In this document: in pieces, positions 26,472 through 36,794 of the stretch
Position numbering within the stretch: the first letter of the stretch is position 1
How the letters are laid out: each line of letters begins with the position of its first letter
NCBI RefSeq assembly: GCF_023072615.1
Contig: NZ_JAKNRW010000003.1
Location: 124,001-188,000 of the forward strand
Reading direction: 5' to 3'
Origin: Pseudomonas violetae
GTDB lineage: Bacteria; Pseudomonadota; Gammaproteobacteria; Pseudomonadales; Pseudomonadaceae
Length of the DNA stretch: 64,000 nt
Notes under the pieces: model-generated
Seen by the model: only the letters and a program-made list of their open reading frames with translations
What the model was told of the DNA's origin: nothing
Databases searched by the model: none
Program-made: the position numbers and the translations under genes

Positions 26472-26555
26472 GCCCTGATCCTCGGGTGGTTTAAACGAGG
26501 CACCAGTCTAGGGCTGGTTTTTTCTGCTGATAAGCGTGCTAATAGGCAACCTTTG

Positions 26556-26571
26556 GTTTTCAATTGGAAAC
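26556..26571. promoter_or_regulatory. Dyad in the SDR/LysR divergent promoter
   Basis: GTTTTCAATTGGAAAC is a 16-bp palindrome with one mismatched pair, ending 5 bp before the regulator ATG. It could be the regulator's own site, though LysR sites usually carry T-N11-A. Confidence 0.4.
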
Positions 26572-26576
26572 AATCC

Positions 26577-27485
26577 ATGAGTGAGATGGATGACCTCGCG
26601 GCGTTCGCGGTGTTGATCGAGGCGGGGAGCTTTACCTTGGCGGCGCAGCAACTGGGATGTAGCAAGGGGCAATTGTCCAAGCGCATCAGTCTGCTGGAAA
26701 CTCGATTTTCCGTAGTCCTGTTGCAACGCACCACCCGCCGTCTGAGTTTAACGGCGGCGGGTGCCGCGCTATTGCCCCAGGCCCAAGCACTGGTGGTGCA
26801 AGTGGAGCGGGCGCGCCAGGCGTTGGCGCGATTGAAGGACGACATGGCCGGGCCGGTGCGAATGACCGTGCCAGTGTCGCTGGGGGAAACCTTCTTCGAT
26901 GGGTTGTTGCTGGAGTTTTCCCAACAGTACCCCGAAGTGCAAATCGAGCTGGACCTGAGTAACAATTTCCACGATTTGTCTCGTGACGGTTTTGATCTTG
27001 CCGTCCGCTCCGAGGTCGGTAACGACGACCGGCTGGTGGCCCGACCGCTGTTGGCCTGGCACGAAATGACCTGCGCCAGCCCGGATTACCTTGAACAATA
27101 TGGCGAGCCTTCGACGCCGCAGGCACTCGCAGAGCACCGCTGTCTGCTCAACAGTCATTACAGCGGTCGCGAAGAATGGCTGTATCACCAGCAGCACGAA
27201 TTGCTGCGGGTGCGAGTGATGGGGCCGTTCGCCAGCAATCATTACAGTCTGCTGAAGAAAGCGGCGCTGGCGGGTGCGGGGATTGCGCGGTTGCCGTCGT
27301 ATTTATTGCAAACTGAGTTGGCCGACGGGCGCTTGCGCTGGTTGTTGCGTGACTATCAGACCCGCAGGATGCCAATGTATCTGGTGCATCCGTATCAGGG
27401 CGGGTTGCCGAAACGCACGCAGGTGTTGGCGGATTATCTGATGGGGTGGTTCAAGCGCAGTGGCGAGGCGCTGGATCGCCTTTGA
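26577..27485 (+). CDS. LysR-family transcriptional regulator
   Basis: A 302-residue LysR-type regulator. The N-terminal winged HTH is MDDLAAFAVLIEAGSFTLAAQQLGCSKGQLSKRISLLE, with the recognition helix around SKGQLSKRI; a periplasmic-binding-like effector domain follows (PVRMTVPVSLGE..., FDLAVRSEVGND). It belongs to the branch with DLAVR in the effector domain (CrgA/AaeR-like). ATG 26577 follows TTGGAAAC; an in-frame start 8 codons upstream exists. Divergent from the SDR gene, the likely target. Effector unknown. Confidence 0.88.
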   Translation: MSEMDDLAAFAVLIEAGSFTLAAQQLGCSKGQLSKRISLLETRFSVVLLQRTTRRLSLTAAGAALLPQAQALVVQVERARQALARLKDDMAGPVRMTVPVSLGETFFDGLLLEFSQQYPEVQIELDLSNNFHDLSRDGFDLAVRSEVGNDDRLVARPLLAWHEMTCASPDYLEQYGEPSTPQALAEHRCLLNSHYSGREEWLYHQQHELLRVRVMGPFASNHYSLLKKAALAGAGIARLPSYLLQTELADGRLRWLLRDYQTRRMPMYLVHPYQGGLPKRTQVLADYLMGWFKRSGEALDRL

Positions 27486-27499
27486 GGCATCGCACTTAA

Positions 27500-27536
27500 C
27501 CCCCGTTGGAACAGCCTTCGGCGGCTCCAACGGGGG
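27500..27536. terminator. Bidirectional terminator between LysR gene and livF
   Basis: CCCCCGTTGGA (27500-27510) and TCCAACGGGGG (27526-27536) form a perfect 11-bp stem between two convergent transcripts. No long T run follows on either strand. Confidence 0.7.
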
Positions 27537-27556
27537 CTTGTGCCTGGCCCTACCGT

Positions 27557-28258
27557 TTAGCCGCCCAGATACGCCTCGCGCACCTTAGGATCTGTGAGCA
27601 GCGCTTCACCAGTGCCTTGCATAACCACCCTGCCGTTCTCCAGAACGTACGCACGGTCAGCAATTTTCAGCGCCTGGTTGGCGTTCTGCTCCACCAGGAA
27701 TACCGTGACACCATCCTTGCGCAGCTGTTCGATGATGTCGAATATCTGCTGGATGATGATCGGCGCCAAACCCAATGACGGTTCGTCGAGCAGCAGCAGC
27801 TTGGGCTTGCTCATCAGAGCGCGGCCGATGGCGAGCATTTGCTGTTCGCCGCCGGACATGGTGCCGCCGCGTTGACTGAAGCGCTCCTTCAGGCGAGGGA
27901 ACAGTCCGAGGACCTTGTCCATCTGTTCCTGGTAATCGCCCTTGTCGGTAAAAAATCCGCCCATGGCGAGGTTTTCTTCCACGGTCAGGCGGGCGAACAC
28001 CCGACGACCCTCCGGCACCACGGCAATGCTCTTGCGCATGATCTGCGCCGAAGTCTGCCCGACCAGCTCCTCACCCATGTAGCGAATACTGCCGCTGTGA
28101 GCTTGAGGCGAGCCACACAGGGTCATCAGCAAGGTTGACTTGCCGGCACCGTTGGCACCAATCAGGGTCACGATTTCGCCCTGGCGGATTTCCACGTTGA
28201 CGCCGTGCAAGGCCTGGATTTTGCCGTAGAAGGTGGAAACGTTTTCGAACTGCAGCAT
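27557..28258 (-). CDS. livF: Branched-chain amino-acid ABC importer ATPase LivF/BraG
   Basis: A 233-residue ABC ATPase with Walker A GANGAGKSTL (about 34-43), signature LSGGEQQ-like MSGGEQQMLAIGRAL and Walker B LLLLDEPSLGLAP. It has the LivF hallmark of the HAA family. Last gene of livH-livM-livG-livF; its ATG overlaps the livG stop by 1 bp. Powers uptake of leucine, isoleucine and valine together with LivG. Confidence 0.95.
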   Translation of the reverse strand: MLQFENVSTFYGKIQALHGVNVEIRQGEIVTLIGANGAGKSTLLMTLCGSPQAHSGSIRYMGEELVGQTSAQIMRKSIAVVPEGRRVFARLTVEENLAMGGFFTDKGDYQEQMDKVLGLFPRLKERFSQRGGTMSGGEQQMLAIGRALMSKPKLLLLDEPSLGLAPIIIQQIFDIIEQLRKDGVTVFLVEQNANQALKIADRAYVLENGRVVMQGTGEALLTDPKVREAYLGG

Positions 28259-29025
28259 TACGCTTCCCCCAGATAGGCTTTGATCACTTCAGGATTGTCG
28301 CGGATCTGTTCCGGCGTGCCGTCGGCCAGGGGAGTGCCCTGGTTGATGACGACGATGTGGTCGGAAATACTCATCACCAGCTTCATGTCGTGTTCAATCA
28401 GCAAGACGGTGACGTTGTGCTCTTCACGCAACACGCCGATCAGCGCCTTGAGGTCCTCGGTTTCCTTGGGGTTCAGGCCGGCGGCCGGCTCGTCGAGCAT
28501 GAGGATCCGCGGACGGGTCATCATGCAGCGGGCGATTTCCAGGCGACGTTGCTGACCGTAGGCCAGCGTGCCAGCCGTGCGGTTGGCGAACTCCGTGAGG
28601 TTGACCTTGTCCAGCCAGTACTCGGCAAATGCCATGGCCTCGAGCTCGCTCTTGCGGAACGCCGGGGTCTTGAACAGACCGGACAGGAAGTTGGTGTTCA
28701 GGTGACGATGCTGGGCGATCAAGAGGTTCTCGACCGCAGTCATGTCCTTGAACAACCGCACGTTCTGGAAGGTTCGCACCACGCCTTTACGGGCGATCTC
28801 ATGCCCGGCCAGGCCTTCGATGGCCTGACCGTCGAGCAGGATGCTGCCACCGCTTGGCTTGTAGAAGCCGGTAAGGCAGTTGAACACCGTGGTCTTGCCG
28901 GCGCCGTTAGGGCCGATCAATGCGACGACCTGTTTTTCCTTGACGGTCAGGGCCACGCCGTTGACCGCCAGCAAGCCGCCGAAGCGCATGCTCAGATTTT
29001 CGACTTTCAGGATCTCGCGGCTCAT
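28258..29025 (-). CDS. livG: Branched-chain amino-acid ABC importer ATPase LivG/BraF
   Basis: A 255-residue ABC ATPase with Walker [13 protein letters not shown], signature [13 protein letters not shown] and Walker [14 protein letters not shown]. The C-terminus ends with the LivG tail (VIKAYLGEA). It pairs with LivF on the cytoplasmic face of the LivHM channel. Start overlaps the livM stop by 4 bp. Confidence 0.95.
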   Translation of the reverse strand: MSREILKVENLSMRFGGLLAVNGVALTVKEKQVVALIGPNGAGKTTVFNCLTGFYKPSGGSILLDGQAIEGLAGHEIARKGVVRTFQNVRLFKDMTAVENLLIAQHRHLNTNFLSGLFKTPAFRKSELEAMAFAEYWLDKVNLTEFANRTAGTLAYGQQRRLEIARCMMTRPRILMLDEPAAGLNPKETEDLKALIGVLREEHNVTVLLIEHDMKLVMSISDHIVVINQGTPLADGTPEQIRDNPEVIKAYLGEA

Positions 29026-30274
29026 TTGCGCAGCTCCATGTGAGGACGTTGCATGGGCAGCAGACCCTGAGGACGCCAGATCATCATCAGCACCATCAAG
29101 GCGCCGAACATCAACATGCGGTATTCACTGAACTCACGCATCATTTCCGGCAGCAGGATCATCACCACGGCGGCGAGTATCACGCCCAGCTGCGAGCCCA
29201 TGCCACCCAGAACAACGATGGCGAGGATGATCGCCGACTCGATGAAGGTGAACGACTCGGGCGTGACCAGGCCTTGGCGGGCAGCAAAGAAGCTGCCGGC
29301 GAAACCGGCAAAGCTGGCGCCCAGGGTGAAGGCCGACAGCTTGATGACCGTTGGGTTGAGGCCGAGTGCACGGCAAGCGATTTCGTCTTCACGCAACGCT
29401 TCCCAGGCACGGCCGATCGGCATGCGCAGCAGGCGATTGATGACAAACAAGGCAGCCAGGGCCAGCAATAGCGCTACAAGGTAGAGGAAAATCACCTTGT
29501 TGATCGAGTTGTACTGCAGCCCAAAGTACTCATGGAACGTCTGCATGCCCTCGGCCGCTTTGCGTTCGAAGGTCAGGCCGAAGAACGTGGGCTTCTCGAT
29601 GTTGCTGATGCCGTTGGGGCCACCCGTGATGTCGGTGAGGTTACGCAGGAACAGACGGATGATTTCACCAAAGCCCAGGGTCACGATCGCCAGGTAGTCA
29701 CCGCGCAAGCGCAGTACCGGGAAGCCGAGCAGGAAGCCGAAAGTGGCAGCCATCAGGCCGGCGACCGGCAGGCAAACCCAGAAACTCCAGCCCAGGTAGT
29801 GCGACAACAGCGCATAGCTATAGGCACCGACGGCGTAGAAGCCGACGTAACCCAGGTCGAGCAGGCCTGCGAGGCCGACCACGATGTTCAGGCCCAGGCC
29901 TAGCATCACGTAGATCAGGATCAGGGTCGCAATGTCCACCGCGCCGCGGGAGCCGAAGAACGGCCATACCAGGGCAACGACGATCAGCGCGATGATGATC
30001 CAGCGCTGGGTGGTCGGCAGGGTCAGGAAGTTGCTGGCCTTGGACGGGATCAACGGCATGGACGGCGAAGACTTCCAGGCCTTGCTGATCGGGTCGTCGA
30101 ATAGCACCCGCAGGAACATGAGTGCCGAGCAGATCGCAATGATTGCCAGGGTCATGTTGCTGGTGCCGTGAACCTCCAGGTTGATACCGACGATGGTCAG
30201 TTTCAGGCCGAGTACCGGATAGGCAACCGCCCAGACCAGGAGCGCGCTGAACAGCGCTTGTTTAAGATTCTTAG

Positions 30275-30278
<4 letters not shown>
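29022..30278 (-). CDS. livM: Branched-chain amino-acid ABC importer permease LivM/BraE
   Basis: A 418-residue inner-membrane permease. An N-terminal extension with helices (about 1-60) precedes the BPD_transp_2 domain (about 95-400) with [21 protein letters not shown] and the EAA-like loop [20 protein letters not shown]. Start overlaps livH by 4 bp. Forms the channel with LivH. Confidence 0.95.
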
Positions 30279-31198
<920 letters not shown>

Positions 31199-31374
31199 TA
31201 CAGCGCTCCTAAAAACCTGATACGCATTTCACTGGTGGAGTCATTTTCCCGCCCGATCCCGCGGATCTGCATCCACTTCGAACTCGGGGTTTGCCAGCGA
31301 ACCGCTGATGACGGTTTTGAGATTTTCAGGTGGGGAGACTTGCGGATCACGCAAGCGCGGCCCAATACATTCGT

Positions 31375-31405
31375 AAAACAAAGCCCACGGCACGCCGTGG
31401 GCTTT
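31375..31405 (-). terminator. Intrinsic terminator between braC and livHMGF
   Basis: AAAGCCCACGG and CCGTGGGCTTT flank a CGTG loop (perfect 11-bp stem), and the minus strand continues TGTTTTAC. Like the site at 199-226, it follows a binding-protein gene and would reduce transcription into the permease genes. Confidence 0.88.
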
Positions 31406-31429
31406 GTGGGCAGTCAGTCAGGCAAGGCC

Positions 31430-32557
31430 TTACTGAGGCGAAGCTTCCGTTTTAGGTTTGCCGAAGTGCCACTCGTAAACCACGAACTTGAAGTCTTTCA
31501 GGTCGCCCTTGGCGTCGAAGCTCAGGTCGCCAGTCGGGGTTTTGAAAGTGCCAGCGTGAATGGCTTCAGCCACTTTCGCCGGGTCTTCGCTCTTGGCGGC
31601 AGTGATGCCACCGGCAATGACTTCAACAGCAGAGTAGGAAGGGAACACGAACGGACCGCTCGGATCTTCTTTCTTGGCTTTGAACGCGTCAGCCAGGGCA
31701 ATGTTGGCCGGGTCCTGGTCGAAGGATTTCGGCAGGGTTACCAGCAGGCCTTCGGAAGCCTCCTTGGCGATCTGCGAAATGGAGTCGTTACCCACGCCTT
31801 CCGGACCCATGAACTTGGCTTTCAGGCCTTTTTCCGAGGCTTGACGCAGGATCAGGCCCAACTCCGGGTGGTAGCCGCCGTAGTAGACGAAGTCGACGTT
31901 GGCTTGCTTGAGCTTGGCGATCATCGAGGAGAAGTCTTTGTCGCCGGCATTGATGCCTTCGAACACGGCAACCTTGACGCCTTTCTTCTCGAGGGTTTGT
32001 TTAACAGCGGTGGCGATACCTTCGCCGTATTGCTGTTTGTCGTGCAGGACGGCGACGATTTTCGGCTTCACGTGATCAGCAATGTAGTTGCCGGCTGCAG
32101 GGCCCTGGGCGCTGTCGAGACCGATGGTGCGGAACACCATCTTGTAACCACGGGAAGTGATGTCCGGGCTGGTGGCAGCCGGAGTGATCATGATCACGCC
32201 TTCGTCTTCGTAGATGTCCGACGCCGGTTGGGTGGAGCTGGAGCACAGGTGACCGACCACGAACTTGACGCCGTCGTTGACGACCTTGTTCGCGACGGCT
32301 ACCGCTTGTTTTGGATCACAGGCGTCATCGTATTCAACGGCTTCGAGTTTCTTGCCGTCTACGCCGCCCTTGGCATTGATCTGCTCAATGGCCATTTTGG
32401 CGCCACTGAACTGCATGTCGCCGTACTGGGCTACAGGGCCGGTTTTAGGGCCGGCAATGCCGATCTTGATGGTGTCAGCTGCGAACGAATGGCTGGCAAC
32501 CCCGGCCAGAACCATAGCGGCAAACAGTTTGGAAATCTGCTTAGTAGCCTTAGTCAT
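31430..32557 (-). CDS. braC: Branched-chain amino-acid-binding periplasmic protein
   Basis: A 375-residue type I periplasmic-binding protein, LivJ/LivK/BraC family. Signal peptide ends at SHSFA-ADT. Motifs: IKIGIAGPKTGPVAQYG, VEYDDACDPKQAVAVANKVV, HLCSSSTQPASDIYEDEG and TPAATSP, which line the amino-acid pocket; the Cys pair (CDP, HLC) can form the usual disulfide. Captures Leu/Ile/Val (and possibly Ala/Thr) for LivHMGF. SD GTGGAGC precedes the ATG. Two palindromes lie 64-114 bp upstream. Confidence 0.95.
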   Translation of the reverse strand: MTKATKQISKLFAAMVLAGVASHSFAADTIKIGIAGPKTGPVAQYGDMQFSGAKMAIEQINAKGGVDGKKLEAVEYDDACDPKQAVAVANKVVNDGVKFVVGHLCSSSTQPASDIYEDEGVIMITPAATSPDITSRGYKMVFRTIGLDSAQGPAAGNYIADHVKPKIVAVLHDKQQYGEGIATAVKQTLEKKGVKVAVFEGINAGDKDFSSMIAKLKQANVDFVYYGGYHPELGLILRQASEKGLKAKFMGPEGVGNDSISQIAKEASEGLLVTLPKSFDQDPANIALADAFKAKKEDPSGPFVFPSYSAVEVIAGGITAAKSEDPAKVAEAIHAGTFKTPTGDLSFDAKGDLKDFKFVVYEWHFGKPKTEASPQ

Positions 32558-32908
32558 AGTGCTCCACTCTTACTGTTGTAGTTTTTATAGTCCTGGCGCC
32601 GTAGCAGCAGAACCGGGTCAGATATCGTCGATATCCTCCGGAAACGCCCCCGGCAACTGTACCGGTACAGTGTAGAGCGCCGATTGTCAGCCTGGGAAGG
32701 CAGCGCCGGGGGGCAAAACCAGAGGGTGTCGCTTTATCGAAAGAAAAATACAGAATCGCGGCGGGATGTTAGCTGGCTAATAGCTTGATTCACCTGCATT
32801 CCTTGGCTTTCCTGCGATTTTCGCTCGGTGACGCAAATTGCATCCGGATTTTGCTGCCAGACCACCGACGTTTATCATTCGCGTCGATTTCTTTTCCGGA
32901 CAGAACCC
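32558..32908. promoter_or_regulatory. Intergenic regulatory region of braC and the DUF2288 gene, with two palindromes
   Basis: The 351-bp divergent space carries GATATCGTCGATATC (32621-32635, perfect around a central T) and ACTGTACCGGTACAGT (32656-32671, perfect 16 bp). Both lie 64-114 bp before the braC start, where a promoter would be. The side near DUF2288 shows no obvious repeat or small gene. Confidence 0.6.
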
Positions 32909-33214
32909 ATGAATCAAGAACCTAGCACCCTCTATGCCAAGCTGCTTGGTGAGACCGCATCTATTACTTGGAAGGAGCTTGAACCCTTCTTTGCCAAGGG
33001 TGCCCTGTTATGGGTCGACCCAACGCTGGATTTGATCGCTGCGGCCGAAGCGGTGGCGGCTGACGAAGGTGAGAAAGTGGCTGCCTGGCTGGCCGATGAC
33101 AAACTCGCCAAGCTCTCTGAATCGCGGGCGCTGGATCTTTTCGAGCGTGATCCGCAGCTGTGGGCGGTGGTAGTTTCGCCATGGATTCTGATCCAGGAAA
33201 GGGCGTGCTATTAA
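32909..33214 (+). CDS. DUF2288 family protein
   Basis: A 101-residue acidic cytoplasmic protein (LYAKLLGETASITWKELEPFFAKGALLWVDPTLDLI..., ending WILIQERACY) of the DUF2288 family of unknown function. ATG 32909 gives the conserved N-terminus MNQEPSTLYAK; an upstream in-frame start lacks a good SD. The downstream CGCACC/GGTGCG hairpin (about 33220-33236) may end its transcript. Confidence 0.8.
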   Translation: MNQEPSTLYAKLLGETASITWKELEPFFAKGALLWVDPTLDLIAAAEAVAADEGEKVAAWLADDKLAKLSESRALDLFERDPQLWAVVVSPWILIQERACY

Positions 33215-33447
33215 CCTGTCGCACCTTATTGGTGCGCTACCGGTTTATTGGAAAGTGTGTAGGCCCGTAGCGTGGTGGCATGTGGCCGTGAAGAAAGGCC
33301 CCATTGAATTCCGGGCCAGGGTGACGTTCGCGTAACGAGAACAGTTGGCTGCCCCGTCATTGGTCGGTTTAATTGTTTCCAGATGTTGATACATTCCGGG
33401 GTTAACAAGCGCTTTTCTACTCGTGTTCAATTGGAGGAAACCAGACC

Positions 33448-34341
33448 GTGGCAACTTTACCTTCGCTGGGATTTGCCGGTATTGGCCTGATGGGCTTACC
33501 GATGTGCCGACGATTGCTGGCGGCGGGGTTTCCATTGACCGTGTGGAATCGTAATCCGGGCAAGTGCGCCCCATTGGTCGAGGCGGGGGCTCGGCAGGTC
33601 TCGACGCCGGCCGAGCTGTGTTCGTACGCGGATGTGGTCATGCTGTGCCTGGCGGATACCGCCGTGGTGCGAGAGGTGGTGTTTGGCGCGGCGGGCATTG
33701 CCGAGGGTGCGAAAAACGGCCAGTTGCTGGTGGACTTTTCCAGCCTGGAGCCTGCGGCCACCAGGGAAATGGCCATGACGCTGAACGAATCAAGCGGCAT
33801 GCAATGGCTGGACGCCCCAGTGTCTGGGGGGGTGGTGGGGGCCGAAGCGGGCTCGCTGGCGATCATGGTCGGAGGGGCGGCGTCAGACCTTGAACGAGTC
33901 AGGACTGCATTACTGAGTATCGGTCAGCGCGTGACCCATATGGGGGGCGTGGGCGCGGGGCAGGTGACCAAGGCCTGCAATCAGATGATCGTCGCCTGCA
34001 ATGCATTGGTCATCGCCGAGGCGGTGGCCTTGGCCGAGCGGTCCGGCGTTAATGCCAGTCTGATTGCCGAAGCGCTGGCGGGGGGCTTTGCCGATTCGGA
34101 GCCTTTGCAGATCCTCGCGCCGCAAATGGCCGACAACCGTTTCGAGCCGGTGAAATGGCATGTTCGCACACTGCTCAAGGATCTCGACACCGCAGTGAAA
34201 TTATCCCGCGAACAGGGTTCGGCGACGCCCCTCAGCGCACTGGGCGCCCAATTGATGCGGTTGCACGGGAGTAAGGGCTTTCTGGAAAAAGATCCGTCGA
34301 CGTTAGTGCAGATGTACCGCGAGCCTGGCCCGCGGGAATGA
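33448..34341 (+). CDS. Beta-hydroxyacid dehydrogenase (3-hydroxyisobutyrate dehydrogenase-like)
   Basis: A 297-residue NAD(P)-dependent oxidoreductase of the HIBADH family. The Rossmann motif is GFAGIGLMGLPMCRRLLAAG, the substrate loop DAPVSGGVVGAEAGSLAIMVGG, and the catalytic Lys is in GAGQVTKACNQMI. Start is GTG 33448 with GGAGG 10 bp upstream. The last 110 bp overlap the 3' end of the convergent MHYT-GGDEF-EAL gene. Substrate may be 3-hydroxyisobutyrate, tartronate semialdehyde or a related acid; context does not decide. Confidence 0.88.
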   Translation: MATLPSLGFAGIGLMGLPMCRRLLAAGFPLTVWNRNPGKCAPLVEAGARQVSTPAELCSYADVVMLCLADTAVVREVVFGAAGIAEGAKNGQLLVDFSSLEPAATREMAMTLNESSGMQWLDAPVSGGVVGAEAGSLAIMVGGAASDLERVRTALLSIGQRVTHMGGVGAGQVTKACNQMIVACNALVIAEAVALAERSGVNASLIAEALAGGFADSEPLQILAPQMADNRFEPVKWHVRTLLKDLDTAVKLSREQGSATPLSALGAQLMRLHGSKGFLEKDPSTLVQMYREPGPRE

Positions 34342-36514
34342 TCGGGCTCAAATAGTTGCGCTGGTTTATTTCGTTGAGGACGGGGCGCAATTCAGCCAGC
34401 GGCACCGGGCGGCTGAGCAAGTAGCCCTGAATGAAGTCACAGTCGGAGCGTTCCAGGGCGTCGTACTGCTCCTGCGTTTCGACGCCCTCGGTGACGACGT
34501 GCAAATGCAGGGTATGGGCCATGACGATGATCGCCTGGACGATTTCCATGTCCTGGGTCGACTGGGGAATATCCTGGATAAACGAACGATCAATCTTCAA
34601 GGTGTTGAGCGGCAGGCGTTTGAGGTAGGCCAAGGATGAGTACCCGGTGCCGAAGTCGTCGATCGACAGCGACACCCCCAGCGCGCGAATCTGGCGCAGC
34701 AACACCAGTGTATTGGCGATGTTGCCCATCAGCGCATTTTCCGTCACTTCCAGTTCCAGTCGTTGCGGGGCCACACCGGCGATCCGCAACGCCTGTTCGA
34801 TCTCATCGGCGAGTTCCTCGCGCACCAGGTTAAGGGGCGAACAGTTCACCGCAATCCTGAGTGCTTCGCAGCCCTGGCGGGACAACTCACCCAAGTCCTC
34901 GCAGGCTTTGCGCAGCACCCAGTTGTCGAGTTGTGCTATCAAGCCATTGGCTTCAGCGATGGCGATGAACCGCTCTGGCGCGAGCAGGCCGTGCACCGGA
35001 TGCTGCCAGCGCACCAGGGCTTCGAGCTTGCTCACCAGTCCGGTCTTGAGGTCAAAAATCGGTTGGTAGTACAGCATCAGGCCGGAGTTCTCGCGCAGGG
35101 CATGGCGCAGTTCTTCTTCCAGTTGCAGCTCCATCATCGCGCGGGTCTTCAGGATGGCGCTGAAGAAATTCAGGCCGTTACGGCCATTGCCCTTGGATTG
35201 ATAGAGCGCCAGGTCGGCGTTTTTCAACAATTCTTCGCATGTTCTGCCGTCCTCGGGAAACAGGCTGATACCAATGCTGGTGGTCATCACCATGCGCCGT
35301 CCCGAAAGCTCGATAGGTTCTTTCATCTTCATCATGATGCGCTGGGCCATGTGCCGTGCTTCTTCACGGTCGTGCAATCCTATGAGGATGCAGAACTCAT
35401 CACCGCCGAAACGTGCCACCACATCTTCATGGCTGCGTACCGAACCCTTGATGTGGCTGGCGAGGACCTTGAGTAATTCGTCGCCGGCGTCATGACCGAG
35501 GCTGTCGTTGATGCGCTTGAAGTGGTCGATGTCCAGGAACAGCACAGCGAGCATGCCACCTTCATTGGTCTTTTCGATGAGTTTCTCGGCGAACAGTTGG
35601 TTGAACCCGCGGCGATTGAGCAGGTTGGTCAGCGCGTCGTAATGCGCAACCTGTTGTAACGACATGCGTGCCTGGTCGAGTTGGCTGAGCAAGGCGTTGA
35701 CCCGTTGCAGGTCGCGCTCCTTGTGTTGCAGTTTTTTGTCAGCCAGCGCCGCGCTGATGCTGCTGCCGATGATGAGTAGCGTCATGACGGCCACGGTGAG
35801 CCCCAGTTGCAGGTGATCGTTTTCGCTCGGCGGCGTCAGGACACTGCCTGCAGGCAGTACCAGCTTGAACGCGGCGATGCCAGTGAAGTGCATGCCGAAC
35901 AGGCCGGCTCCGAGCACCAAGCTGGCCGTGTATTTCTTTAGCTGATGGGACAGCCCGCTGCCGCCGCGCAAGTGCCGGGCGATCAGCAGGGCTGCAAGGC
36001 CGGCCAGCATGGCGATTATCACAGACAGTGTGAACAGCATCGGCTCGAAATACGCGGCGGCCTTGGAGCGCATGGCGCCCATGCCGACGTAATGCATAGC
36101 GGCTATGCCCAGGCCAATGCACACCGCGGCTTTCACGTAGTGCCACAGCGTTTGCTGCACCTGGCTTAGGGTGAACATCACCAGCCATGAGGCGAGCAGG
36201 GCGATCATCAGGGAGACGAGGATGATGGGGAGGGCGTAATGAATTTCGACTGGCGCTTGGAACGCGAGCATGCCAATGAAGTGCATGGCCCAGATGCCAC
36301 ACGCCAGGCATGCCGTTCCAACCAGGCGCCACAGGCGTTGGGACTCTGGCTTCTGGGCATGATCCACTCGTTCGGCTATGTCCAGCGTGGCAAAGCTACC
36401 GACGCAGGCGACCATATAAGCCAGCAGCACGAGAAACGTATTGTGGGTGTAACCGAGGGTTACCAGTCCCCTATCTGGTAGGTCGGTAATGAAAGGCAAA
36501 CCAAGCCATTCCAT
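34232..36514 (-). CDS. nbdA: MHYT-GGDEF-EAL c-di-GMP signalling protein (NbdA-like)
   Basis: A 760-residue membrane protein. The N-terminal MHYT sensor has seven helices with MHFIGM (from 77), MHYVGM (from 140) and MHFTGI (from 208), proposed to bind copper and sense NO or O2. Next is a diguanylate cyclase domain with an intact GGDEF (370-374) and a phosphodiesterase domain with EAL (498-500) and IDDFGTGYSSLAYLK. Neighbours (HIBADH-like gene, rapA) match the P. aeruginosa nbdA region as I recall; MucR is the alternative paralogue. ATG 36514 follows GGGAA; an upstream ATG at 36586 adds 24 unlikely residues. The C-terminal tail, about 40 residues past the EAL domain, overlaps the convergent gene. 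Confidence 0.8.
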   Translation of the reverse strand: MEWLGLPFITDLPDRGLVTLGYTHNTFLVLLAYMVACVGSFATLDIAERVDHAQKPESQRLWRLVGTACLACGIWAMHFIGMLAFQAPVEIHYALPIILVSLMIALLASWLVMFTLSQVQQTLWHYVKAAVCIGLGIAAMHYVGMGAMRSKAAAYFEPMLFTLSVIIAMLAGLAALLIARHLRGGSGLSHQLKKYTASLVLGAGLFGMHFTGIAAFKLVLPAGSVLTPPSENDHLQLGLTVAVMTLLIIGSSISAALADKKLQHKERDLQRVNALLSQLDQARMSLQQVAHYDALTNLLNRRGFNQLFAEKLIEKTNEGGMLAVLFLDIDHFKRINDSLGHDAGDELLKVLASHIKGSVRSHEDVVARFGGDEFCILIGLHDREEARHMAQRIMMKMKEPIELSGRRMVMTTSIGISLFPEDGRTCEELLKNADLALYQSKGNGRNGLNFFSAILKTRAMMELQLEEELRHALRENSGLMLYYQPIFDLKTGLVSKLEALVRWQHPVHGLLAPERFIAIAEANGLIAQLDNWVLRKACEDLGELSRQGCEALRIAVNCSPLNLVREELADEIEQALRIAGVAPQRLELEVTENALMGNIANTLVLLRQIRALGVSLSIDDFGTGYSSLAYLKRLPLNTLKIDRSFIQDIPQSTQDMEIVQAIIVMAHTLHLHVVTEGVETQEQYDALERSDCDFIQGYLLSRPVPLAELRPVLNEINQRNYLSPIIPAGQARGTSALTSTDLFPESPYSRATASIGRPVR

Positions 36515-36794
36515 AGCATTTCCCGTTTTCGTCATCCTGGCTGCCATCGTTGAAGCTGGCGGGTTGTGTTGCAGTATAGAGGGCATGGGGGAAGCGCAAG
36601 CGGTAGTGGCAGTTTGGTGTCAATCGATTTGGAATGAGCGTTAGAACATTTGGCAATAATCAAATGGCGGCAGCAGGCGGTTTTTCATAGAGGCATATCA
36701 GCTTAACGAATAATTACAGACAGCTTGTGCAGGCGTGACTAGATTGCAGGTTCCGGGGGCAGTGAAGCCCCATAACAATAAAAGAGACGGAAGC

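Noticed and set aside
36650..36663. TTGGCAATAATCAA before the NbdA-like gene as an ANR box
   Set aside because: Two mismatches in the key left half and no matching -10 position; too weak to call.
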